In this document: in pieces, positions 31,392 through 37,915 of the stretch
Position numbering within the stretch: position 1 is the stretch's first letter
Layout of the letters: every line of letters begins with the position of its first letter
Origin: Candidatus Bipolaricaulota bacterium
GTDB lineage: Bacteria; Bipolaricaulota; Bipolaricaulia; UBA7950; UBA9294
Assembly: GCA_021159055.1 (NCBI GenBank)
Contig: JAGGSO010000121.1
Coordinates: forward strand, 1 to 37,915
Direction of reading: 5' to 3'
Length of the DNA: 37,915 bases
Made by a program: the position numbers and the translations under genes
Notes under the pieces: generated by a model
Seen by the model: the letters and a program-made list of their open reading frames with translations, nothing else
What the model was told of the DNA's origin: nothing
The model's database searches: none

Positions 31392-33215
31392 TCAACCGGT
31401 GCCTTTTTCTTCGGCGATGATCTTTTGTATCTCCTCGCCGGATATCACCTCACGCTCCTGGAGGAGCGCGGCGACCCGCTCCAGGGCGGTTTTGTGCTCG
31501 CGCAGGAGGGAGATGGCGCGGGACTGCGCCTCCTCCACCAAGCGGCGTGTCTCCTTGTCGATCAGGTTCGCCGTCTCCGGGCTCACCTCGGGCCGGACGC
31601 CGGTCGGAGCGCCGAGGTATCCGGTCTCGGGGGCGTAGCGCACCGGACCAAGGGCATCCGTCATCCCGAACTCGGTCACCATCCTCCGCGCGAGGTTGGT
31701 CGCCTGGTCGAGGTCATTCGCCGCTCCGGTCGACGCCTCCCCGAACACGAGCAGTTCCGCCGCCCTCCCGCCGAGGAGGACCGCCAATCGCTCCCGCAGC
31801 TCCTCCTCGCTCAACAGGTACTGGTCCTCCTCCGGCCGTTGCAGGGTGTAGCCGAGGGCCCCCTTCGCCGTCGGGATGATGTTCACCTTGTGCACCGGGT
31901 CGGTGTGGGGGAGGAGAGCGGCGACCAGGGCGTGTCCTCCCTCGTGGTAGGCGACGCGGCGCTTGATCTCCGGCTTGAGCGGGACCTTCTTCTCCAGCCC
32001 GGCCACGACCCGCTCGATCGCCCGGTCGAAGTCATCCATCGTGATCGCCTCAGCGTTCCTCCGCACCGCAAGGAGGGCTGCCTCGTTCACGATGTTCGCC
32101 AGGTCAGCTCCGGAGAAACCGGCGGTGATCTGGGCGAGGCGGTCGAGGTCGACGTCAGCGCCGAGCTTGACGTGTCGGGTATGTATCGCGAGGATCTGCT
32201 TTCGCCCCTCCTCGGTGGGGAGCCCGACCTGGATCTGGCGGTCGAACCTCCCCGGCCGCAACAGCGCCGGGTCGAGGACCTCAGGGCGGTTTGTCGCCGC
32301 CATGATCACCACCCCCTGGTTCGGTTCGAACCCGTCCATCTCGGTGAGGAGCTGGTTCAGGGTCTGCTCCCGTTCGTCGTTCGTCCCGATCGCGCCGACC
32401 CCGGTGCGCGCCCGGCCGATCGCGTCGATCTCATCGATGAACACGATGCACGGGGCCTTTCGCTTCGCCTGTTCGAACAGGTCGCGCACCCGCGCCGCTC
32501 CCACCCCGACGAACATCTCCACGAACTCCGAGCCGCTGATCGAGAAGAACGGGACTCCGGCCTCCCCGGCCGTTGCCTTGGCCAGCAGGGTCTTGCCTGT
32601 CCCCGGTGGGCCGACGAGGAGGACCCCCTTGGGGAGCTTCGCCCCCATCCGGGTGAACCGGCTCGGGTCCTTGAGAAAGTCGATGATCTCCCGCAGTTCC
32701 ACTTCCACCTCGTCCACCCCGCCGACGTCGGAGAACTTGATCCCGGTCATCTCCCCCGCGATCTCGTGCGCGCGGCTCTTCCCGATCGACATCACTCCGG
32801 TTCCACCCTGTCCCATCTTGCGAAAGATGTAGTACCAGATCGCCACCAATGGAAGGAGGGGGATCAGCCAGCCGAGGATCGCCGTTCCCAGGCCGCTCGT
32901 CGGTGGCTCTCCTTGGAACCGCACCTTGGCCGCGACGAGCCGATCGATGAGCTGTTCGTCGTCTACGCGGACCGTGTTGTGGACCTCCTCGTGTCCGTCC
33001 TTGTCCACGGTGACGTAGTAGATCCGATTCGTTCCCAGGGTGACGGTCGTGATCCGGCCGGATTCGAGGTCGGAGAGGAACCGACTGTACGGGACCTCGG
33101 TCTGGCGGACGATCATCGGGCGGAACACGAACTCCTGAAAGATCCACATCCCGAGGATTGCGATCAGGACGTAAACCACGGAAAACCCAAGCTGGCGGCG
33201 CTGATGTCTATTCAT
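31392..33215 (-). CDS. ftsH: ATP-dependent zinc metalloprotease FtsH
   Basis: A 607-residue membrane AAA+ protease that degrades misfolded membrane proteins and regulatory factors. Two membrane helices (about 11-29 and 110-131) flank the periplasmic domain. The AAA domain has Walker A GPPGTGKT (202-209), Walker [10 protein letters not shown] (258-265), pore motif FVGVG (235-239) and SRH region [18 protein letters not shown]. The zinc site is HEGGH (424-428), where Gly replaces the usual Ala, with the third ligand Asp in NDLDQAT near 500. GGAGGAG lies before the ATG. The C-terminal tail is short. It is encoded head-to-head with the kinase fusion gene. Confidence 0.98.
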   Translation of the reverse strand: MNRHQRRQLGFSVVYVLIAILGMWIFQEFVFRPMIVRQTEVPYSRFLSDLESGRITTVTLGTNRIYYVTVDKDGHEEVHNTVRVDDEQLIDRLVAAKVRFQGEPPTSGLGTAILGWLIPLLPLVAIWYYIFRKMGQGGTGVMSIGKSRAHEIAGEMTGIKFSDVGGVDEVEVELREIIDFLKDPSRFTRMGAKLPKGVLLVGPPGTGKTLLAKATAGEAGVPFFSISGSEFVEMFVGVGAARVRDLFEQAKRKAPCIVFIDEIDAIGRARTGVGAIGTNDEREQTLNQLLTEMDGFEPNQGVVIMAATNRPEVLDPALLRPGRFDRQIQVGLPTEEGRKQILAIHTRHVKLGADVDLDRLAQITAGFSGADLANIVNEAALLAVRRNAEAITMDDFDRAIERVVAGLEKKVPLKPEIKRRVAYHEGGHALVAALLPHTDPVHKVNIIPTAKGALGYTLQRPEEDQYLLSEEELRERLAVLLGGRAAELLVFGEASTGAANDLDQATNLARRMVTEFGMTDALGPVRYAPETGYLGAPTGVRPEVSPETANLIDKETRRLVEEAQSRAISLLREHKTALERVAALLQEREVISGEEIQKIIAEEKGTG

Positions 33216-33230
33216 CTGCTCTCCTCCACG

Positions 33231-33259
33231 ATTTTACCGGGATGATCGGGTTAAGGGAA
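33231..33259 (-). promoter_or_regulatory. possible ftsH promoter
   Basis: On the minus strand TTCCCT (33259-33254) and TAAAAT (33236-33231) are 17 bp apart. The -35 match is poor, so this is tentative. Confidence 0.4.
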
Positions 33260-33291
33260 GGGGGATTTGGGAAGTAGGCGCAGCCCCGCAT

Positions 33292-33297
33292 TATAAT
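33292..33297 (+). promoter_or_regulatory. -10 element very close to the kinase-fusion start
   Basis: A consensus TATAAT ends 9 nt before the ATG at 33307, which puts the transcript start within about 3 nt of the start codon. No good -35 lies at 16-18 bp. AGGG at 33299-33302 could pass for a short Shine-Dalgarno, but would lie outside such a transcript. Confidence 0.5.
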
Positions 33298-33306
33298 TAG
33301 GGCATC

Positions 33307-34794
33307 ATGGCCGTATTGAATCGGATCGGGAAGGTTAAGAAGCGGAACCATGCCCTGGTGAAGTTCGACCAGGGACGGATCGTGCGCGCGATCGCGCGGG
33401 CGGCGGACTCGATCGGCGGATTCGAGCAGGACTATCTTGAAGGGATCAACGATCGGATATTCGCCGCCGGACGGAACCACACCGGGATCGCGGAGTTCTT
33501 GTCCGACCTCGTCGTCATCGTGTTGAACGGCGACCCCCATCACCTGGTGGTGAACTTTCCCCCCACGGTGGAGGAGATCCAGGACGTCGTCCTTCACGTC
33601 TTGCGTAGCACCGGGTTCACCCGCACCGCCGATGCCTACACCTGCTTCCGCTGGGGGCACCACTGGGTGCGGCAGGGGGCGATCCGGGAGGATCAGTTCG
33701 TGCGTAACGGCTATCCTCCCGCCCATATGGAGCCGCTCATCGAGTGGAACCGGGCCCACGGCTGCGACACGATCGAAGGGCTGAACGAGATCGTGCGCAG
33801 CGGCCGGATCAAGGAACTGATTGACGCCGCGATCGCCACCTACGAACAGGCCCTCGATGACGCCGCCGCCCGGGTGATCTCCCGCATCGAAGCCGGGGAC
33901 GAGATCAAGATGATCTGGGTGAGCGGGCCGTCCTCGTCGGGGAAGACGACGACGACGGTGAAGCTGACCGACCGGCTCCGCCGCCAGGGGCTCAGGTTTC
34001 TGATGCTGAACCTGGACGATTACTTCTGGCCGCTCATCGAGCACCCGACCGACTGGATCAACGACCGCAATTACGAGACCCCGGAGGCGTTGGATATCCA
34101 GCTTCTGAATACGCACTTGAAGGCCCTGCTTGCGGGAGAGACGATCGACAAACCGATCTACAGCTTCAAGGAGGGGCGCAGGGTCGGGACGAAACCGGTC
34201 CACCGCGATCCGGATCAGATCCTGCTGTTGGACTGCCTGCACGGGTTCTACCCTCCGATGGTCGAGGGGATTCCGGAGGAGAACATCTTCCGGCTGTACA
34301 TCGAGGCGATGAACCCGCTGTACGAGAGTGAGGTGATGAAGCCGCTGATCGAGATCGATTGGTCCGGGGAGCGCCTCACTCGGTTCGAGGACGTCCGCCT
34401 CCTCCGTCGCAGTCTCCGCGACTCCGTGCATCGCAATCACTCGCCCCTCGCCACCTTGCTCCATTGGCACTACGTACGTGAGGGAGAGCTGTTCTCGATC
34501 ATCCCGCTTAAGGGACTGGCCGACGCGGTGATCAACGGGGGGATGCCGTTCGACCTCCCGGTCCTGAAGCCGTTCTTCACCGGGAAGGAGAGCATCTGGC
34601 CGCGGCCGGAGGAGCTGGATCAGTATTCCTCGTTCCTCGATGCCCGCATCCGCTACGACCGGATCACGCGGCTCCTCGATTCGATCGAGGGATTGACCAT
34701 GGAGCAGGTGAACGACCTTTCCCTCATCCCGGGCGATGCGTTGGTGCGGGAGTTCATCGGCGGAAGCACGATCGAGATCCCGCACAACGAGTAG
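33307..34794 (+). CDS. ATP-cone fused to uridine-kinase-like P-loop kinase
   Basis: A 495-residue protein. Residues 8-116 resemble an ATP-cone, the allosteric nucleotide-sensing domain of NrdR and class I/III ribonucleotide reductases (KKRNHALVKFDQGRIVRAIARAAD, then VEEIQDVVLHVLRSTGFTRTADAYTCFR). A linker of about 80 residues follows. The kinase part starts with the P-loop GPSSSGKTTTT (207-217), then LNLDDYFWP (235-243), which corresponds to the substrate-binding Asp region of uridine kinase and phosphoribulokinase, and LLLDCLHGFYP. Thermotogae and clostridia have related kinases with a TGS domain; here the TGS domain occurs on the separate GTPase encoded 12 bp downstream. The substrate is unknown. 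A (d)NTP-responsive nucleoside kinase is a reasonable inference. Confidence 0.82.
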   Translation: MAVLNRIGKVKKRNHALVKFDQGRIVRAIARAADSIGGFEQDYLEGINDRIFAAGRNHTGIAEFLSDLVVIVLNGDPHHLVVNFPPTVEEIQDVVLHVLRSTGFTRTADAYTCFRWGHHWVRQGAIREDQFVRNGYPPAHMEPLIEWNRAHGCDTIEGLNEIVRSGRIKELIDAAIATYEQALDDAAARVISRIEAGDEIKMIWVSGPSSSGKTTTTVKLTDRLRRQGLRFLMLNLDDYFWPLIEHPTDWINDRNYETPEALDIQLLNTHLKALLAGETIDKPIYSFKEGRRVGTKPVHRDPDQILLLDCLHGFYPPMVEGIPEENIFRLYIEAMNPLYESEVMKPLIEIDWSGERLTRFEDVRLLRRSLRDSVHRNHSPLATLLHWHYVREGELFSIIPLKGLADAVINGGMPFDLPVLKPFFTGKESIWPRPEELDQYSSFLDARIRYDRITRLLDSIEGLTMEQVNDLSLIPGDALVREFIGGSTIEIPHNE

Positions 34795-34806
34795 AGGAGG
34801 AGAAGG

Positions 34807-35772
34807 ATGCCGGCGAACCTCACCCCGGAGTTCCTCAAGGCACGGGAGCGGTTTCGGGCCGCCCAGACCCCGGAAGAGAAGCTCGCCGCCCTGGAGGAGA
34901 TGCTCGCCACCATCCCCAAGCACAAGGGGACGGACAAGATGCAGGCCGACATCAAGCGGCGGATCGCCAAGCTGCGGGACGCTCAACAGGCGGGGAAGAA
35001 GCGGGGACGCAGGAGTGGACCGGATCACATCGACCGTGAGGGGGCGGGCCAGGTCGTCCTCCTCGGCCCACCGAACTCCGGGAAGTCGAGCCTGCTTGCC
35101 GCCCTCACCAACGCTCATCCCGAGATCGCCGACTACCCGTTCTCGACCATCCTCCCGATTCCGGGGATGATGGAGTTCGAGGATATCGCGATCCAGCTGA
35201 TCGACCTCCCGCCGGTGACCGCCGAGTACACCGAGCCGTGGGTATACAACCTCGTCCGGCAGGCCGATCTCGCTCTCCTCGTCCTCGATCCGACCGAGGC
35301 GGCACAGGCCGCCGCAGAGGAGATCGTGCTGATCCTGGAGGAGCGGCACCTCCGCCTCGTCCCCGCGGAGAGCAGTGTGGAAGACGAGAGGATAAAAGAG
35401 GTTCCCTGTCGAATCGTGGTCAACAAGGTAGACGTCGCCCCTGCTCCCGATGAGCTCACCGAGCTGTTCCCGGTGATCCCGGTGTCGGCCCGGACCGGAG
35501 CCGGGCTGGAACAACTGCGGGCTGAGGTGTTCCAGGCTCTCCGGATCGTGCGGGTCTACACCAAGCTGCCGGGGAAGCCGCCTGATATGACCGAGCCGTA
35601 CACCCTCCCGGAGGGCGCGACCGTCCTTGACGCGGTAGAGGCGGTGCACCGCGAGTTTGCTGAGCGGCTGAAGTACGTGCGGGTGTGGGGCTCGAGCAAG
35701 TTCGACGGCCAGCAGGTCCCTGCCGATCACGTCCTCAAGGACAAGGACATCATCGAGATTCACCTCGCCTAG
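34807..35772 (+). CDS. Obg/DRG-like GTPase with C-terminal TGS domain
   Basis: A 321-residue protein. A helical basic N-terminus (1-75) precedes the G domain: G1 GPPNSGKSS (87-95), G2 Thr in [11 protein letters not shown] (110-120), G4 NKVD (206-209) and G5 SAR (227-229). The C-terminal TGS domain (about 250-321) ends [11 protein letters not shown], as in DRG and Obg-type proteins. The G3 motif, normally DxxG, reads DLPP (133-136). Gly contacts the gamma phosphate, so switching may be altered. DRG proteins bind ribosomes in archaea and eukaryotes. The gene lies 12 bp after the kinase gene, with GGAGGAG between, so they are co-transcribed. Its stop overlaps the end of priA on the other strand by 4 bp. 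Confidence 0.88.
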   Translation: MPANLTPEFLKARERFRAAQTPEEKLAALEEMLATIPKHKGTDKMQADIKRRIAKLRDAQQAGKKRGRRSGPDHIDREGAGQVVLLGPPNSGKSSLLAALTNAHPEIADYPFSTILPIPGMMEFEDIAIQLIDLPPVTAEYTEPWVYNLVRQADLALLVLDPTEAAQAAAEEIVLILEERHLRLVPAESSVEDERIKEVPCRIVVNKVDVAPAPDELTELFPVIPVSARTGAGLEQLRAEVFQALRIVRVYTKLPGKPPDMTEPYTLPEGATVLDAVEAVHREFAERLKYVRVWGSSKFDGQQVPADHVLKDKDIIEIHLA

Positions 35773-37769
35773 ATCCTTTCGGGATCGATGTCGATCTCTG
35801 CCTTGGGGATCGCCTGTTTTGCGGCGCGGCACGCCTCCTGTAAGGACAGCGGGTTCGGTGCCTTGATCAAGAAGAGCTCCTTTCCCCCTCGTCCGGGCGG
35901 GGAGGAGGGACCGAGGAACTCGACCGGGAATTCGCGCAGCGCCGACTCCAGGGCTGCCCCCTGCCGCGGCGGAAGGATGATCCGGGCGAGGTGGGAGAAC
36001 GGGGGATAAGAGAACGCCCGCCGCGACTCGAGCTCCTGCGAGTAGAACCGAACGTAGTCTCCAGCCAGGGCGGCCGTGATCGCGTAGTGGTCGGGATAGC
36101 GCGTCTGGACGATCAGCCTGCCAGCAGTCAGGCGCGTGGAGAGGTTTGCCAGCAGCTGGTAGGTTCGCTCTCCGGCGCGGAAGTCGGAGGCGGCAAGGAT
36201 CGCGTCGATCCCGACCGCGGCGGCGATGCCGATCTCCGGCAATGCCGTCCCCTTGGCGATGATCGGCGTTCCCACCACAAGCTCGGCCTCGCGTGAAAGG
36301 ACGTCCGTAAGATCGATCCCCGGCCTCCGGCGTACGGCCTCGGCGTCGATCAGTGCCACCCGCGCGGAGGGGAAGAGCGCGTGGAGTTCCGCTTTCACCC
36401 GTTCAAGTCCCGTTCCGAGGAAGCGGAGTGCTCTCCCCCCACAGCTCGGGCAGGTGAAGGACGGGTAGGCACGACCGCACACCCGACAGACGAGCTGCGC
36501 CCGCCTCGCCGCGTACACCAACGGCGTACCGCAGCTCGGACAGCGCAGGATCTCCCCGCAGTTCTTACAGGCCACCGCCTGAAAGTACCCGCGTCGCGGG
36601 ACGACCACGATCCCCTTCCTCCCTGCGTCAAGTACCTGCGCGATTCCCTCTGCTAGGGGTCGAGTTACGACCCCCGGCTCCTTCCGCATGTCGACGCATA
36701 CCCTCTCCACTTCCCGGGACGGCTGCGGAGGGCGGACCAGCGCGATCTCCCCCGCCATGGCCTGATGGTAGGTCTCGACCGCGGGGGCAGGGGATGCGAG
36801 GAGGACGGTCTTTCCCCGCCGCCGGGCCAGGGCGCGGGCATGATAGTAGGGAAGCATGTCGGACTGCTTGTAGCCCCGGTCCTCCTCCCGATCGACGAGC
36901 ACGAGGTCGAGGTCGGGGAACGGGAGGAAGACGGCCGATCTTGTTCCCACGACGATCTTCGCCGTTCCCGCGCGCACCTGTTCCCATATCCGTCCTCTGT
37001 CCCCTTCGGACAGCCCGCTGTGGTAGAGCTCAGCCCTGGGGAAGTGGGGCAAGAGGAGGCGGTGGAGCTCCTTGGCGGCAAGGATCTCTGGGGCGAGGAG
37101 GAGCGCGGTCTCGTGCTTTCCGATCAACCCCGGATAGTCGGCCGCTTGGAGTCCTCCGAACAGGAGAGCAGACCCGCTCTCCGGGACGACGCTGGCCCAA
37201 TCCGGCGGAGGCGGGGCAGGAGTGGCGGGACCGTCGGTGGGGACGAATTCCCGCACCAGGCCGCGCTCGAGGAGCCGGGAAAGCGGGCGGGAGATCCCTC
37301 TCCCCACTCGGGCGGCCAGCTCCTTTTTGGTTACGGGTCCAGCAGCAGTGAGGAGGGCGCGGATCACCTCTGCCTGGCGCGGGGCGCGGGCCTCGAGCTC
37401 GTCCAGGGCCGCGATCGCAGCGGCGAGGTCGATGGAATAGCGTGGTGTCGGTGTCGCCGCAGCGGCCCGGGACGGGAGGATCCGGTTTACAACGATTCCC
37501 GGCGGGGCGATGTACTCCTGCGCCGTCTCCAGCACGAACGCAAGGGCGCGCGTGGAGTACGCCGGCGGGGAGAGGACGGCGATCACCTCCTCCAACGGCC
37601 CAGGGTGGTCGGACTCTGGCCCGAGCCGGACAACGACCCCGGTTCGGGCCGTTCCGGTGAACCTGACCCGCACCCGCTGCCCGACTTCGATCTCGTCCTC
37701 GAGTTCCGGGGGGACGAGGAAGTCGAACCCATGCTCGATCGGGATCGGGAGCAGGACATGTGCGATCAT
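35769..37769 (-). CDS. priA: primosomal protein N' (PriA) with lost helicase motifs
   Basis: A 666-residue PriA, which reloads the replisome at stalled forks. The N-terminal 3'-DNA-binding domain (1-100, [17 protein letters not shown]), winged-helix region, helicase-like core and C-terminal domain are all present. All eight zinc-binding Cys remain (401, 404, 410, 413, 428, 431, 440, 443). The ATPase core is degenerate. The Walker A position (about 204-218) reads [15 protein letters not shown] with no GxGKT. Motif II is VDREED (292-297) instead of VDEEHD. Motif III is ASPAPAVET instead of GSATPALET. Surrounding blocks such as HSGLSEGDR and [11 protein letters not shown] are intact, so this is not frame loss. 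Actinobacterial PriA is known to lack helicase motifs in the same way. It starts 1 bp after the upstream gene's stop. Confidence 0.95.
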   Translation of the reverse strand: MIAHVLLPIPIEHGFDFLVPPELEDEIEVGQRVRVRFTGTARTGVVVRLGPESDHPGPLEEVIAVLSPPAYSTRALAFVLETAQEYIAPPGIVVNRILPSRAAAATPTPRYSIDLAAAIAALDELEARAPRQAEVIRALLTAAGPVTKKELAARVGRGISRPLSRLLERGLVREFVPTDGPATPAPPPPDWASVVPESGSALLFGGLQAADYPGLIGKHETALLLAPEILAAKELHRLLLPHFPRAELYHSGLSEGDRGRIWEQVRAGTAKIVVGTRSAVFLPFPDLDLVLVDREEDRGYKQSDMLPYYHARALARRRGKTVLLASPAPAVETYHQAMAGEIALVRPPQPSREVERVCVDMRKEPGVVTRPLAEGIAQVLDAGRKGIVVVPRRGYFQAVACKNCGEILRCPSCGTPLVYAARRAQLVCRVCGRAYPSFTCPSCGGRALRFLGTGLERVKAELHALFPSARVALIDAEAVRRRPGIDLTDVLSREAELVVGTPIIAKGTALPEIGIAAAVGIDAILAASDFRAGERTYQLLANLSTRLTAGRLIVQTRYPDHYAITAALAGDYVRFYSQELESRRAFSYPPFSHLARIILPPRQGAALESALREFPVEFLGPSSPPGRGGKELFLIKAPNPLSLQEACRAAKQAIPKAEIDIDPERI

Positions 37770-37770
37770 C

Positions 37771-37915
37771 CTACATCAACCCGAGCTTGATCGCTACGAT
37801 CAGGGCAGCACTCGCCACGAGCAGGCAGGCGAGGGCGGTGAGCGAACCGCTGTGGATCCAGGTGCGGAAGGTGATGGGAGTCTCCGTCCGCTCGGAGATC
37901 GCCACCGTGACCACG
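37771..37915 (-). CDS. C-terminal part of a membrane protein (partial)
   Basis: An open frame enters from the right edge and stops with TAG at 37771-37773, giving the last 47 or so residues. They hold one hydrophobic helix (SLTALACLLVASAALIVAIKLG) preceded by a polar stretch (ISERTETPITFRTW). The stop lies 1 bp before the priA start, so the genes are coupled. The family cannot be recognised from so short a part. Confidence 0.6.
   Translation of the reverse strand, partial: VVTVAISERTETPITFRTWIHSGSLTALACLLVASAALIVAIKLGLM

Noticed and set aside
31425-33245. A 606-codon open frame antisense to ftsH
   Set aside because: It is the mirror of a fully conserved FtsH coding sequence and has no ribosome-binding site or recognisable domain.
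33208-35832. An 874-codon open frame opposite the kinase and GTPase genes
   Set aside because: It spans two clearly real genes and a promoter region, and its translation shows no motif. High GC content alone explains its length.
1-37915. CRISPR arrays, tRNA or rRNA genes, insertion sequences and prophage genes
   Set aside because: I looked for regular direct repeats, cloverleaf-like segments, transposase motifs and terminal inverted repeats and saw none that I could support.

Overview
The window is about 37.9 kb of bacterial chromosome, gene-dense and GC-rich, with convergent and divergent operons. There are no rRNA or tRNA genes, no CRISPR array and no recognisable mobile element. It combines bacterial housekeeping genes (rplM, asnS, aspS, ftsH, priA, a yhaM-like nuclease, a DEAD-box helicase, hutU) with several products of archaeal flavour: an AbrB-PhoU regulator, a DRG/Obg-like TGS GTPase, and a MoxR-DUF58-DUF4129 cluster. 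It also has large secreted PKD proteins. Secretion signals lack a lipobox and one protein ends like an outer-membrane barrel. This mix suggests a deep-branching, probably thermophilic or anaerobic lineage such as Candidatus Bipolaricaulota/Acetothermia (OP1). That assignment is inference; no marker in the window proves it. The first 1.6 kb and the sugar-transport block at about 3.0-7.4 kb look poorer in GC than the rest.

Layout. 54-1331: secreted, probably beta-barrel protein with a clear terminator. 1711-2946: DEAD-box RNA helicase with a structured leader. 3034-9739, minus strand: a carbohydrate module, read as TIM-barrel isomerase, LacI repressor, periplasmic binding protein, two permeases and ATPase. 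Two direct-repeat operators 21 bp apart sit on the binding-protein promoter, and a related site lies inside the isomerase promoter. 9885-14334, minus: an operon of ABC-type exporter (ATPase and permease), MATE efflux protein and asnS, behind a strong promoter and a 137-nt structured leader with a six-codon mini-ORF. 14600-16612, minus: long-form urocanate hydratase. 16798-17241: rplM from a perfect consensus promoter, without rpsI.

17388-23256, plus: four secreted proteins. Three share PKD domains and a module with a conserved Gly-Trp (called GW here). Two of these also share a Trp-rich C-terminal module of about 70 residues (called the W-module), and one carries a von Willebrand A domain. 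23305-29215, minus: a tightly overlapping operon, read as aspS, DUF4129 protein, small membrane protein, MoxR ATPase, DUF58 protein, membrane protein. It runs tail-to-tail into the secreted-protein genes.

29326-30318: AbrB-PhoU regulator from an apparently leaderless promoter containing a perfect palindrome. 30321-33215, minus: YhaM-like HD nuclease and FtsH. 33307-35772, plus: an ATP-cone/uridine-kinase fusion and a TGS GTPase with an altered G3 motif. 35769-37769, minus: PriA whose ATPase motifs are destroyed while all eight zinc cysteines remain. A partial membrane-protein gene lies upstream at the window edge.

The most promising novelty is the secreted GW/W-module protein family next to an archaeal-style MoxR cluster. 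Next come the exporter leader with its possible arrest peptide, the helicase-dead PriA, and the repeated leaderless gene starts.
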